From: an uncultured Collinsella sp.
GTDB lineage: Bacteria; Actinomycetota; Coriobacteriia; Coriobacteriales; Coriobacteriaceae
Assembly (NCBI GenBank): GCA_958421035.1
Contig: CATZKS010000130.1
Coordinates: 1 to 5,020 of the forward strand
Direction: 5' to 3'
Length of the DNA stretch: 5,020 nt
Below are positions 1-5,020 of the stretch, piece after piece. How positions within the stretch are numbered: the first letter of the stretch is position 1; each line of letters opens with the position of its first letter. The notes beneath the pieces are model-generated. The model had not been told where the DNA came from. It was given only the letters and a program-made list of their open reading frames with translations, and ran no database searches. Position numbers and translations under genes: made by a program.

Positions 1-753
1 GACATCCGCATCCCCGTGGGCCCGCGTCTGGGCAACAAGGTGCTCGAGGCTCATCACCTGCACAAGGAGTTCGATGGCCGTGTGCTCATCGACGACCTAT
101 CGTTCACCCTGCCGCGCAACGGTATCGTGGGTGTCATCGGCCCCAACGGTGTGGGCAAGACCACGCTGTTCAAGACCATCGTGGGCCTGGAGCCGCTGAC
201 TTCGGGCGAGCTCGAGGTGGGCGAGACCGTCAAGATCTCCTATGTCGATCAGAACCGTTCCGGCATCGACCCCGATAAGAACCTGTGGGAGGTCGTCTCG
301 GATGGCCTGGACCACATGATGGTCGGCGAGACCGAGGTCCCCAGCCGCGCGTACGTGGCGAGCTTTGGCTTTAAGGGCCAGGACCAGCAGAAGCGCGCTG
401 GCGTACTCTCCGGTGGCGAGCGCAACCGTCTGAACTTGGCGCTTACGCTCAAGCAGGGCGGCAACCTGCTGCTCCTCGACGAGCCCACGAACGACCTCGA
501 CGTCGAGACGCTGTCCTCGCTCGAAGCGGCGCTGCTCGAGTTCCCGGGCTGCTCGGTGGTCATTAGCCACGACCGTATGTTCCTGGACCGCGTCGCCACG
601 CACATTCTGGCGTGGGAGGGCACCGACGAGAATCCGGGCAACTGGTATTGGTTTGAGGGCAACTTCGAGGCCTATCAGGCCAACCGCATCGAGCGCCTTG
701 GCGAGGACGCAGCCCAGCCGCATCGTATTCACCGCAAGCTGACGCGTGACTAA
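1..753 (+). CDS. ettA: Energy-dependent translational throttle protein EttA (ABC-F ATPase), C-terminal part
   Basis: Seen: an open frame that enters from the left edge and ends at TAA 751-753, giving 250 residues. It is one complete ABC nucleotide-binding domain: Walker A GPNGVGKTT (139-165), signature LSGGERNR (406-429), Walker B LLLLDEP followed by TNDLD (466-495) and the H-switch ISHDR (562-576). EttA-type landmarks are the entry sequence IPVGPRLGNKV, EVPSRAYV ahead of the signature, FPGCSVVISHDR, and the C-terminus PHRIHRKLTRD. There is no membrane segment, as expected for an ABC-F protein. Known of the family: EttA is a soluble protein of about 555 residues with two ATPase domains; it binds the ribosomal E site and restrains the first elongation step when ADP is high. 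The window therefore holds the second ATPase domain only; the first domain, the arm and the tRNA-interacting linker lie upstream. The in-frame GTG at 16 is an internal valine codon, not the start. A different ABC-F member is possible but less likely given the landmark matches. Confidence 0.95.
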   Translation, partial: DIRIPVGPRLGNKVLEAHHLHKEFDGRVLIDDLSFTLPRNGIVGVIGPNGVGKTTLFKTIVGLEPLTSGELEVGETVKISYVDQNRSGIDPDKNLWEVVSDGLDHMMVGETEVPSRAYVASFGFKGQDQQKRAGVLSGGERNRLNLALTLKQGGNLLLLDEPTNDLDVETLSSLEAALLEFPGCSVVISHDRMFLDRVATHILAWEGTDENPGNWYWFEGNFEAYQANRIERLGEDAAQPHRIHRKLTRD

Positions 754-756
754 TTT

Positions 757-784
757 GTTACGCGGTTTTACCAAACCGCGTAAC
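757..784. repeat. Perfect 12-bp inverted repeat just after the ettA stop
   Basis: GTTACGCGGTTT (757-768) and AAACCGCGTAAC (773-784) are exact reverse complements around a 4-base loop TACC. It begins 3 bases after the ettA stop codon. No run of T follows on either strand, so it is not a canonical intrinsic terminator. Likely roles are protection of the ettA mRNA 3' end or a helper for the true terminator at 933-972. Confidence 0.7.
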
Positions 785-797
785 TGCTCGACGCTGC

Positions 798-897
798 GCG
801 GGCCGCAAGCACCCCATCTTGCCGTTCAAACCGTCGCTCGCGTACCGAAGTACGCGTCGCTCCTCTTTCACGGCAACCTGGGGCACTTGCGGCCCGC
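798..897. repeat. 100-bp near-palindromic intergenic element
   Basis: Four blocks pair in nested order: 798-809 (GCGGGCCGCAAG) with 886-897, 812-816 (CCCCA) with 879-883, 819-825 (TTGCCGT) with 870-876, and 839-845 (CGCGTAC) with 850-856 around a CGAA loop. The outer blocks are separated only by symmetric 2-base mismatches; between 826-838 and 857-869 there is a larger internal bubble. Either strand would fold into one long stem-loop. No open frame here looks like a protein. The form resembles dispersed palindromic intergenic repeats of other bacteria (REP/BIME or MITE-like), but no second copy is in this window, so its repeat status is unproven. Confidence 0.6.
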
Positions 898-932
898 TCG
901 CTGTTGGTCACGAAACATCGATGAATGCCAAT

Positions 933-972
933 AAAAGCGGCTCAAATCCTAGTCGGGATTTGAGCCGCTTTT
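933..972. terminator. Bidirectional intrinsic terminator between ettA and the convergent gene
   Basis: A 17-bp perfect stem pairs 933-949 (AAAAGCGGCTCAAATCC) with 956-972 (GGATTTGAGCCGCTTTT) around a 6-base loop. The A-run at the left foot and T-run at the right foot give a U-tract on both strands (CTTTTCGTTATT on +, CTTTTATTGG on -). It starts 2 bases past the stop codon of the - strand gene, so it clearly ends that transcript, and it is the only canonical terminator available to ettA, about 180 bases after its stop. Confidence 0.93.
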
Positions 973-974
973 CG

Positions 975-2282
975 TTATTGTTCGGATTCTTCGACCTTGT
1001 CGATGGCCCAGGTGGATCCGAGGCCACCGGTGGTATTGCGGCGGATGCGCACGGCAACCTCGCGGCGCTCGCCGGCCTGCGTGTAGCTCAGGGGGAAGCT
1101 TGCGCGGTTTCGCGCGGCCTCGATGGTACCGCGCTCGCGGGCGATCCAGTAGTACTCGCCGACAATGCCGAGGGTATCGGCGCCGTAGGGGAGATAGGTC
1201 GACAGCTGGTGCAGAAGCGGGCCGGGGCAGAAGACCTCGGTTGCGAAATCGACGGGGAAGTCCTCGGGGATGGCGGGCGCTACGGGTGTGGGGGTTGGGG
1301 CCTCTGCGAGTACCGAAGCCGGTGCCGGTGCGGGAATTTGGTCGCAAGCAGAGGCGGGCACGGATTCGATGACGGGTGCGAACTCCAGCGTCGTCTTCGG
1401 CTTGATTGTGGAATCTGCGGGCTTCACGGTGACGGGCGCGTCTGCAGCTTCAGTTTCAACCTCAACCTGCGTCGCGCTCTCATTCTCGACGCTCGACTTT
1501 GCCTCGATGGGCGTGGATGCCATGGTGGTGATGCCGGCATTGGTATTCTCGGGGTCATAGACGACCGTGAGCGAGATGGCGGGCTGCGGCGTCTCGGGCT
1601 CCGGCGCCGACTCGGTAGCGTCTTGATCTGCGGGCTCGTCGGACTGATCGTCCTCGGCCTCGTCGCCAAAGACATCGCTGTTTTGGAACGCAGACGGCTC
1701 GGGTTGGTCAGCGGCTTCTTCGGTTGTCGACTTGGGCGCTTCGTTGAGCTCCACAGTGGCTTCCTGCTCGGATATGACTTCGGAATCGGTCGTGGCGGCG
1801 ATTTCGGTTTCGGCTTCTGCCGTTACCTCAATAGCGACTTCGATCTCTGTCTCGGGCTCGGGTTCCGGCGCGGCTTTAACCATGGCTTCGGGCTCGGGAC
1901 GCTTAACGTGCTTGGGGCGCACGGCCTTGAGGTCCTTCTCACCGCGCTTTTTCTTTTTGTAGGACTGCTTGGCGCCCTTGGCGGTCTTGGGCTTGTCCTC
2001 GCCCTTGGCAAGCGCAGCATCCCAGGCCTCGTTGGCGATGACCGTGGCATACAGGCGGCCGCCTTTAAAGACGGTCAGCTTAATGCAGTCGTCGAGCTCC
2101 TCGAGCAGCTCGCGCGTGGACTCGAAGCCCAGGTCATAAGCGGTCATGTCGCCAGCGGCGAGCGCCTCCTCGACCTGCGTCATAAACGTTTGCTTGCCAC
2201 ATCCAATCGCATCGCGCAGCAGGCGATACAGATAGATGTGGTTGCCCAGCGAAAGCGTGGGCCTAACTATTGTCTTGCTCAT
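975..2282 (-). CDS. Hypothetical protein with LOTUS-like N-domain, long charged linker and C-terminal domain
   Basis: Not recognised as a named protein. The 435-residue product has three parts. Residues 1-95 look like a compact folded domain; the stretch YDLGFESTRELLEEL (49-63), followed by CIKLTVFKGGRLYATV, resembles the OST-HTH/LOTUS winged helix, a predicted RNA-binding fold, but this is by eye only. Residues 97-128 are Lys/Arg-rich. Residues 129-340 are a low-complexity Glu/Pro/Ala/Thr linker, strongly acidic up to about 230, surely disordered. Residues 341-430 (starting EDFPVDFATEVF, with YLPYGADTLGIVGEYYWIARE) look like a second folded domain of unknown family. There is no signal peptide or membrane segment, so a cytoplasmic protein is expected. 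The start at 2280-2282 is chosen over an in-frame ATG 13 codons upstream because AGGAG sits 7 bases before it. The opposing gene is ettA, with a shared terminator. A nucleic-acid-associated role is a guess from the basic patch and N-domain. Confidence 0.85.
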   Translation of the reverse strand: MSKTIVRPTLSLGNHIYLYRLLRDAIGCGKQTFMTQVEEALAAGDMTAYDLGFESTRELLEELDDCIKLTVFKGGRLYATVIANEAWDAALAKGEDKPKTAKGAKQSYKKKKRGEKDLKAVRPKHVKRPEPEAMVKAAPEPEPETEIEVAIEVTAEAETEIAATTDSEVISEQEATVELNEAPKSTTEEAADQPEPSAFQNSDVFGDEAEDDQSDEPADQDATESAPEPETPQPAISLTVVYDPENTNAGITTMASTPIEAKSSVENESATQVEVETEAADAPVTVKPADSTIKPKTTLEFAPVIESVPASACDQIPAPAPASVLAEAPTPTPVAPAIPEDFPVDFATEVFCPGPLLHQLSTYLPYGADTLGIVGEYYWIARERGTIEAARNRASFPLSYTQAGERREVAVRIRRNTTGGLGSTWAIDKVEESEQ

Positions 2283-2289
2283 GGCAAAT

Positions 2290-2294
2290 CTCCT
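2290..2294 (-). promoter_or_regulatory. Shine-Dalgarno site that fixes the start at 2282
   Basis: On the - strand AGGAG is followed by a 7-base spacer and ATG. The alternative in-frame ATG 13 codons upstream has no comparable site and would place the palindrome at 2295-2310 inside the coding region. Confidence 0.8.
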
Positions 2295-2310
2295 CTTTAC
2301 ACATGTAAAG
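2295..2310. promoter_or_regulatory. Palindrome CTTTACA-N2-TGTAAAG abutting the ribosome binding site
   Basis: CTTTACA (2295-2301) and TGTAAAG (2304-2310) are exact reverse complements with a 2-base centre. In the mRNA of the - strand gene it lies immediately 5' of the Shine-Dalgarno AGGAG. It could be a repressor operator or a small mRNA hairpin that tunes access to the ribosome binding site. The symmetry is seen directly; the function is inferred. Confidence 0.4.
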
Positions 2311-2323
2311 CATCTTACCATCG

Positions 2324-2339
2324 CATGGCGTTCGCCATG
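2324..2339. promoter_or_regulatory. Palindrome CATGGCG-TT-CGCCATG upstream of the 435-aa protein gene
   Basis: Two exact 7-base arms (2324-2330 and 2333-2339) around TT lie 42 bases before the start codon of the - strand gene, in the region where its promoter should be. On the - strand TAAGAT (plus 2311-2316) is a possible weak -10 box between this palindrome and the one at 2295-2310, but no good -35 hexamer is seen. A possible operator or leader hairpin; low certainty. Confidence 0.3.
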
Positions 2340-2354
2340 GCGGCGCCCAAGGCA

Positions 2355-2388
2355 AACGGGCGCGAACCGCTTTCGATTCGCGCCCGTT
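2355..2388 (-). terminator. Probable terminator hairpin after the 317-aa membrane protein gene
   Basis: A perfect 12-bp stem pairs 2355-2366 (AACGGGCGCGAA) with 2377-2388 (TTCGCGCCCGTT) around a 10-base loop. It begins 34 bases past the stop of the - strand gene at 2423. The U-tract on the - strand is only three bases (GTTTGCC), so termination may be partial, allowing some read-through into the next - strand gene. Confidence 0.6.
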
Positions 2389-2422
2389 GTACAGGTCGGT
2401 TATCTATGAGAGGCAAATGTGC

Positions 2423-3376
2423 TTAGTTGCCCGATGCCGTGCCTTGACTCGAGTTGTCAGATGCCGTGCCGGACGCAGTTCCGCTCGAGCTGTTGGTGTT
2501 GCTACTGTCTGCTGCACCCGTTCCCGACGTGGTGTCGCTCGTCTGGTCGCCCGTGCTCGGCTGAGAGCCGTCAGTCGTTTGGCTTGAGTCGGTCGTGCCG
2601 GACGGCGTGCCACTGTTGGCCGTGGAGGAATCGGTGCCCTGCGATTGGTTTTGGGTGTTCGAGGACGAATTGGCAGAGGTGGAACTGTCTTGCGTGTCGT
2701 CCGCCTGTGCCTGCTGATCTTGCGACTGGGTGTCGCCATTTGCATCGCTCTCGGTCGTGCGCGACGACAGGATTGGCTCGGGACGCTCGCCCAGACCCTC
2801 ACCGGCAGTGGTGATAAGGATGGCGCCGGCGCAGGCGATGACCGCGACGATGGCGATGACGATCGAGAAGACGATGACCTTCTTTTGTGTCTGGCTGCGC
2901 TCTGCCGCCGCCTTGGCGCACAGGCTGTTGGGGGCGACGCGCGCCGTGGTCGCGCGTCCCGCAACCTGGCGCATCTCCTGCGTGGTCGCGGCGCCACCTA
3001 GGTGCTCCTCGACATTGGGCTCAACGGGCTCATAGGCGCCGGCGGGGTAGTCGACGTCGGCGTGCGTGCCCTTGATTGCTTCGGCGCTGGCGGAGATAAA
3101 GTGGCGATAGACCTGCGAGGACACAACAGTGATGACTGAGCTCACAGCGGCACCAATCACCGAGCCGGCAATGCCGATCTTTGAAGCAAGCGCCACGCTC
3201 GTGGCGGCAGCTGCGGCGCCGGCGATGATCTGGGGAATGGAAATGTCGTCGAACAGGCCCTTTTTGGGCGCGATGGCCATGGTCTGTCCAATGGAATGGT
3301 TCTCGTGCACGCCGTTGTTGAGCGATGCCGGCGTCATGACGCGCGTGCGCGGCGCGTCGGTGTACTTGGTTGTCAT
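2423..3376 (-). CDS. Hypothetical membrane protein with Ser/Thr/Gly-rich extracellular tail
   Basis: Not recognised as a named protein. The 317-residue product begins with a polar N-terminus (1-44), then an Ala/Gly-rich hydrophobic stretch (about 47-90, IPQIIAGAAAAATSVALAS onward) that could be a two-helix hairpin, a mixed segment (91-164), a clear membrane helix (165-190, KKVIVFSIVIAIVAVIACAG) and a 127-residue tail made almost only of Ser, Thr, Gly, Asp, Gln, Asn and Ala. The Lys pair just before the helix places the middle segment inside and the tail outside by the positive-inside rule. The tail has no lysine, only two arginines at its start, no LPXTG anchor and no catalytic motif. The start at 3376 is preferred over an ATG 32 codons upstream because GGGAGG sits 7 bases before it. 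The gene faces away from nadE. On its upstream side TTGATG-like and TACGAT-like boxes exist but with poor spacing, so I do not call a promoter. A surface or envelope-stress role is only a guess. Confidence 0.85.
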   Translation of the reverse strand: MTTKYTDAPRTRVMTPASLNNGVHENHSIGQTMAIAPKKGLFDDISIPQIIAGAAAAATSVALASKIGIAGSVIGAAVSSVITVVSSQVYRHFISASAEAIKGTHADVDYPAGAYEPVEPNVEEHLGGAATTQEMRQVAGRATTARVAPNSLCAKAAAERSQTQKKVIVFSIVIAIVAVIACAGAILITTAGEGLGERPEPILSSRTTESDANGDTQSQDQQAQADDTQDSSTSANSSSNTQNQSQGTDSSTANSGTPSGTTDSSQTTDGSQPSTGDQTSDTTSGTGAADSSNTNSSSGTASGTASDNSSQGTASGN

Positions 3377-3383
3377 ACGGGGT

Positions 3384-3389
3384 CCTCCC
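3384..3389 (-). promoter_or_regulatory. Shine-Dalgarno site that fixes the start at 3376
   Basis: On the - strand GGGAGG lies 7 bases ahead of ATG 3376-3374. The longer in-frame candidate starting at 3472 would add 32 residues with Cys, Pro and Arg composition unlike the rest of the protein and no good ribosome binding site. Confidence 0.8.
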
Positions 3390-3485
3390 GGTGTAAATCT
3401 GCTTCGTTTCGTGTAGCAATCAGGGTACCCACCAGATGTGAATCGTACGTGACATTTAACAGATACCATCAACTCATCAATTGCT

Positions 3486-3498
3486 CACCAAGTTGGTG
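3486..3498. promoter_or_regulatory. 13-bp palindrome upstream of the nadE promoter
   Basis: CACCAA (3486-3491) and TTGGTG (3493-3498) are exact reverse complements around a single G. The site ends 27 bases before the nadE -10 box, so it lies just upstream of where the -35 region should be, a usual place for an operator. It does not match any NAD regulator site that I can name with confidence. Confidence 0.35.
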
Positions 3499-3525
3499 GG
3501 ATGCGGTTCCATCCGGCGGTTGAAC

Positions 3526-3531
3526 TACAAT
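3526..3531 (+). promoter_or_regulatory. Likely -10 box of the nadE promoter
   Basis: TACAAT matches the sigma-70-type consensus in 5 of 6 positions and would start transcription near 3538, leaving a leader of about 42 bases before the nadE ATG. No good -35 hexamer is seen 16-18 bases upstream (GCGGTT region at 3503-3508), so an activator or a weak promoter is possible. Confidence 0.45.
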
Positions 3532-3579
3532 AGGGCTTGCTAATTGTGTTGAATAGCGTTTACGCACGGGAGCATTCTT

Positions 3580-5020
3580 ATGAATCTTCACCTTTCTCAG
3601 TCTGATGGCTTTTTGCGTGTGGCGGCGGCGTCGCCGCAGATTCGCGTGGCCGATGTCGAGGGCAATGCCGAGGTTGCGCTGGCGGCTGTTCGCGATGCTG
3701 CCGGGCGTGGCGTTCGCGCGCTGGTACTGCCCGAGCTTAATCTGACTGGCTATACCGCGGCCGATTTGTTCCATAACCGCACATTACTGCATGCCTGCGA
3801 GACCGCACTGGCACATATTCTCGATGAAACCCGCGGGCTGCCGATTGTCTTTACCATCGGTCTTCCCGTTGCAGTTGCCGAGAATATCTACAACTGCGCC
3901 GCCGTGTGCTGCGCGGGCGAGCTTTTGGGCCTCACGGCCAAGAAGTATCTGCCCAATTACGGTGAGTTTTATGAGCGCCGCTGGTTTGCTCCGGCGCCCG
4001 CAGATCCTGTGTGGGTTGAGTTTGCCGGTCAGGGTCCGGTTCCGCTGGGTTCGGGGCTTGTCTACCGCTGCTGTGATGAAGGCGCCGAGGACCTGGTGCT
4101 GGGCGTTGAGGTCTGTGAGGACCTGTGGGTGCCGGCGCCCCCTTCGACCGAGATGGCGCTTGCCGGTGCGACGGTGATTCTCAACCCGTCGGCCTCGGAC
4201 GAGATTATCGGTAAGGCAGATTACCGCCGCAGCCTTATCTCCAATCAGAGCGCGCGCCTGTACTGCGCCTATGCCTACGCGGACGCGAGTGAGGGCGAGT
4301 CCACGACCGACATGGTCTTTGCGGGCGAGAACCTCGTCTACGAAAACGGCTCCAAGCTTGCCGCGACCAAACTGCTTACCTGTGATATGGCCGTCGCCGA
4401 CGTTGACCTTGACCGTCTGGTTGCTGAGCGCCGTCGCTCGACGACATGGACGCGCGCGGACGATGCGCCGGAGGCCGTGACCGTCGAGTTCTCGTTTGAG
4501 GGCTCGCTCGCCGAAGAGCCTGTCCTGCGCGATGCGCTCGGCATAGACCGTGTCTTCCCCCGCGCGCCCTTCGTGCCTGCCGACCATGGTGACCTGGCTG
4601 AGCGCTGCGAGACCATCCTCGACCTGCAGACCGCGGGCCTCAAGACCCGCCTTGCCCATACGGGCACCAAGGCGGCCGTTATCGGCCTTTCGGGCGGTCT
4701 CGATTCCACGCTGGCGCTGCTTGTGACCGTGCGTGCCTTTGATGCGCTGGGGCTGCCGCGCACTGGTATCACAGCCGTGTCCATGCCCGGCTTCGGCACG
4801 ACGCATCGCACCAAGTCGAATGCCGAGTCGCTCGCTCGCGACCTGGGTGTGAGCTTCCGCGAGGTTTCGATCCACGCGGCTGTGGAGCAGCACTTCAAGG
4901 ACATTGAGCATGATCCGGCCGTGCAGGACGTGACCTACGAGAACAGCCAGGCGCGCGAGCGTACGCAGATTCTGATGGATCTGGCCAACCAGGCTGGCGG
5001 TTTTGTCATTGGCACGGGCG
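3580..5020 (+). CDS. nadE: Glutamine-dependent NAD(+) synthetase, N-terminal 480 residues (cut by window edge)
   Basis: Converts nicotinic acid adenine dinucleotide to NAD with ATP, using ammonia released from glutamine: the last step of NAD synthesis, in the cytoplasm. Seen: an N-terminal nitrilase-fold glutaminase domain (about 1-280) with the catalytic triad Glu52 (LVLPELNLTGY), Lys121 (AKKYLPNYGEFYERR) and Cys179 (GVEVCEDLWVP), then the synthetase domain with the ATP pyrophosphatase loop SGGLDS (401-406), MPGFGTTHRTKSNAE (422-436) and the IGTG end at the window edge. Residue numbers of the triad nearly equal those I recall for the Mycobacterium tuberculosis enzyme (E52, K121, C176), which supports both the family and the start. 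That enzyme is 679 residues long, so roughly 200 residues should lie beyond the window. The start has GGGAG 7 bases upstream (3568-3572). It is transcribed away from the membrane protein gene. The reading frame is intact with all key residues, so it should be active. Confidence 0.97.
   Translation, partial: MNLHLSQSDGFLRVAAASPQIRVADVEGNAEVALAAVRDAAGRGVRALVLPELNLTGYTAADLFHNRTLLHACETALAHILDETRGLPIVFTIGLPVAVAENIYNCAAVCCAGELLGLTAKKYLPNYGEFYERRWFAPAPADPVWVEFAGQGPVPLGSGLVYRCCDEGAEDLVLGVEVCEDLWVPAPPSTEMALAGATVILNPSASDEIIGKADYRRSLISNQSARLYCAYAYADASEGESTTDMVFAGENLVYENGSKLAATKLLTCDMAVADVDLDRLVAERRRSTTWTRADDAPEAVTVEFSFEGSLAEEPVLRDALGIDRVFPRAPFVPADHGDLAERCETILDLQTAGLKTRLAHTGTKAAVIGLSGGLDSTLALLVTVRAFDALGLPRTGITAVSMPGFGTTHRTKSNAESLARDLGVSFREVSIHAAVEQHFKDIEHDPAVQDVTYENSQARERTQILMDLANQAGGFVIGTG

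Noticed and set aside
97..774. A 225-codon open frame on the - strand across the ettA end
   Set aside because: Shadow of the ABC domain of EttA; the product has no recognisable motif and its start lies inside the hairpin after ettA.
754..974. Possible tRNA or CRISPR-like array in the intergenic region
   Set aside because: No cloverleaf or TTCGAATC-type T-arm and no regularly spaced direct repeats; the structure is explained by three inverted repeats.
819..2426. A 535-codon open frame on the + strand, antisense to the 435-aa protein gene
   Set aside because: Its product is a Gly/Leu/Arg/Cys-rich string with no domain, it runs through the palindromic element and the terminator, and has no ribosome binding site. 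The opposite strand has a good start signal, sensible domain layout and a terminator right after its stop.
2433..2470. 11-bp direct repeat GATGCCGTGCC at 2433-2443 and 2460-2470
   Set aside because: In frame (27 bases apart) and explained by the repeated Gly-Thr-Ala-Ser coding in the low-complexity tail, not an att site or CRISPR unit.
2404..2997. A 197-codon Arg/Pro/Ser-rich open frame on the - strand inside the membrane protein gene
   Set aside because: Out-of-frame reading of the low-complexity Ser/Thr tail; the Arg/Pro richness is an artefact of the codon pattern.
3784..4911. A 375-codon open frame on the - strand across nadE
   Set aside because: It is a shadow of the clear NadE frame, which has all catalytic residues. 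High GC keeps stop codons rare in the other frames.

Overview
The window is GC-rich (about 60% by eye), tightly coded and uses Shine-Dalgarno sites of the GGGAG/AGGAG type spaced 7 nt from the start codon. The NAD synthase is the actinobacterial long, glutamine-dependent form, and the EttA end carries a Lys-Leu-Thr-Arg C-terminus. Together with the style of the two lineage-type hypothetical proteins, this suggests a high-GC Gram-positive, most likely a Coriobacteriia gut commensal such as Collinsella. The genus is an inference from protein style, not from a marker gene.

Layout. (1) 1-753, + strand: the last 250 codons of the ABC-F translation factor EttA, cut by the left edge. (2) 754-974: non-coding. 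It holds a perfect 12-bp hairpin right after the ettA stop, a 100-bp near-palindromic element (798-897), and a strong hairpin with U-tracts on both strands (933-972) that can terminate both ettA and the opposing gene. (3) 975-2282, - strand: a 435-aa protein of unknown function, with a small folded N-domain that resembles an OST-HTH/LOTUS winged helix, a long charged low-complexity linker and a conserved-looking C-terminal domain. (4) 2283-2422: spacer with a GC-rich hairpin after the upstream gene and two palindromes in the leader of the downstream one. (5) 2423-3376, - strand: a 317-aa membrane protein of unknown function with a Ser/Thr/Gly/Asn/Gln-rich tail predicted to lie outside the cell. 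(6) 3377-3579: divergent intergenic region with a -10 box and a 13-bp palindrome in front of nadE. (7) 3580-5020, + strand: the first 480 codons of nadE, cut by the right edge.

The two recognised genes are housekeeping (translation control under low energy; last step of NAD biosynthesis). The two hypothetical genes share a strand but are separated by a hairpin, and no functional link between any of the four genes is evident. I found no convincing new multi-gene system, phage, CRISPR array, insertion sequence, tRNA or rRNA. The items most worth a second look are the LOTUS-like protein and the 100-bp palindromic intergenic element.
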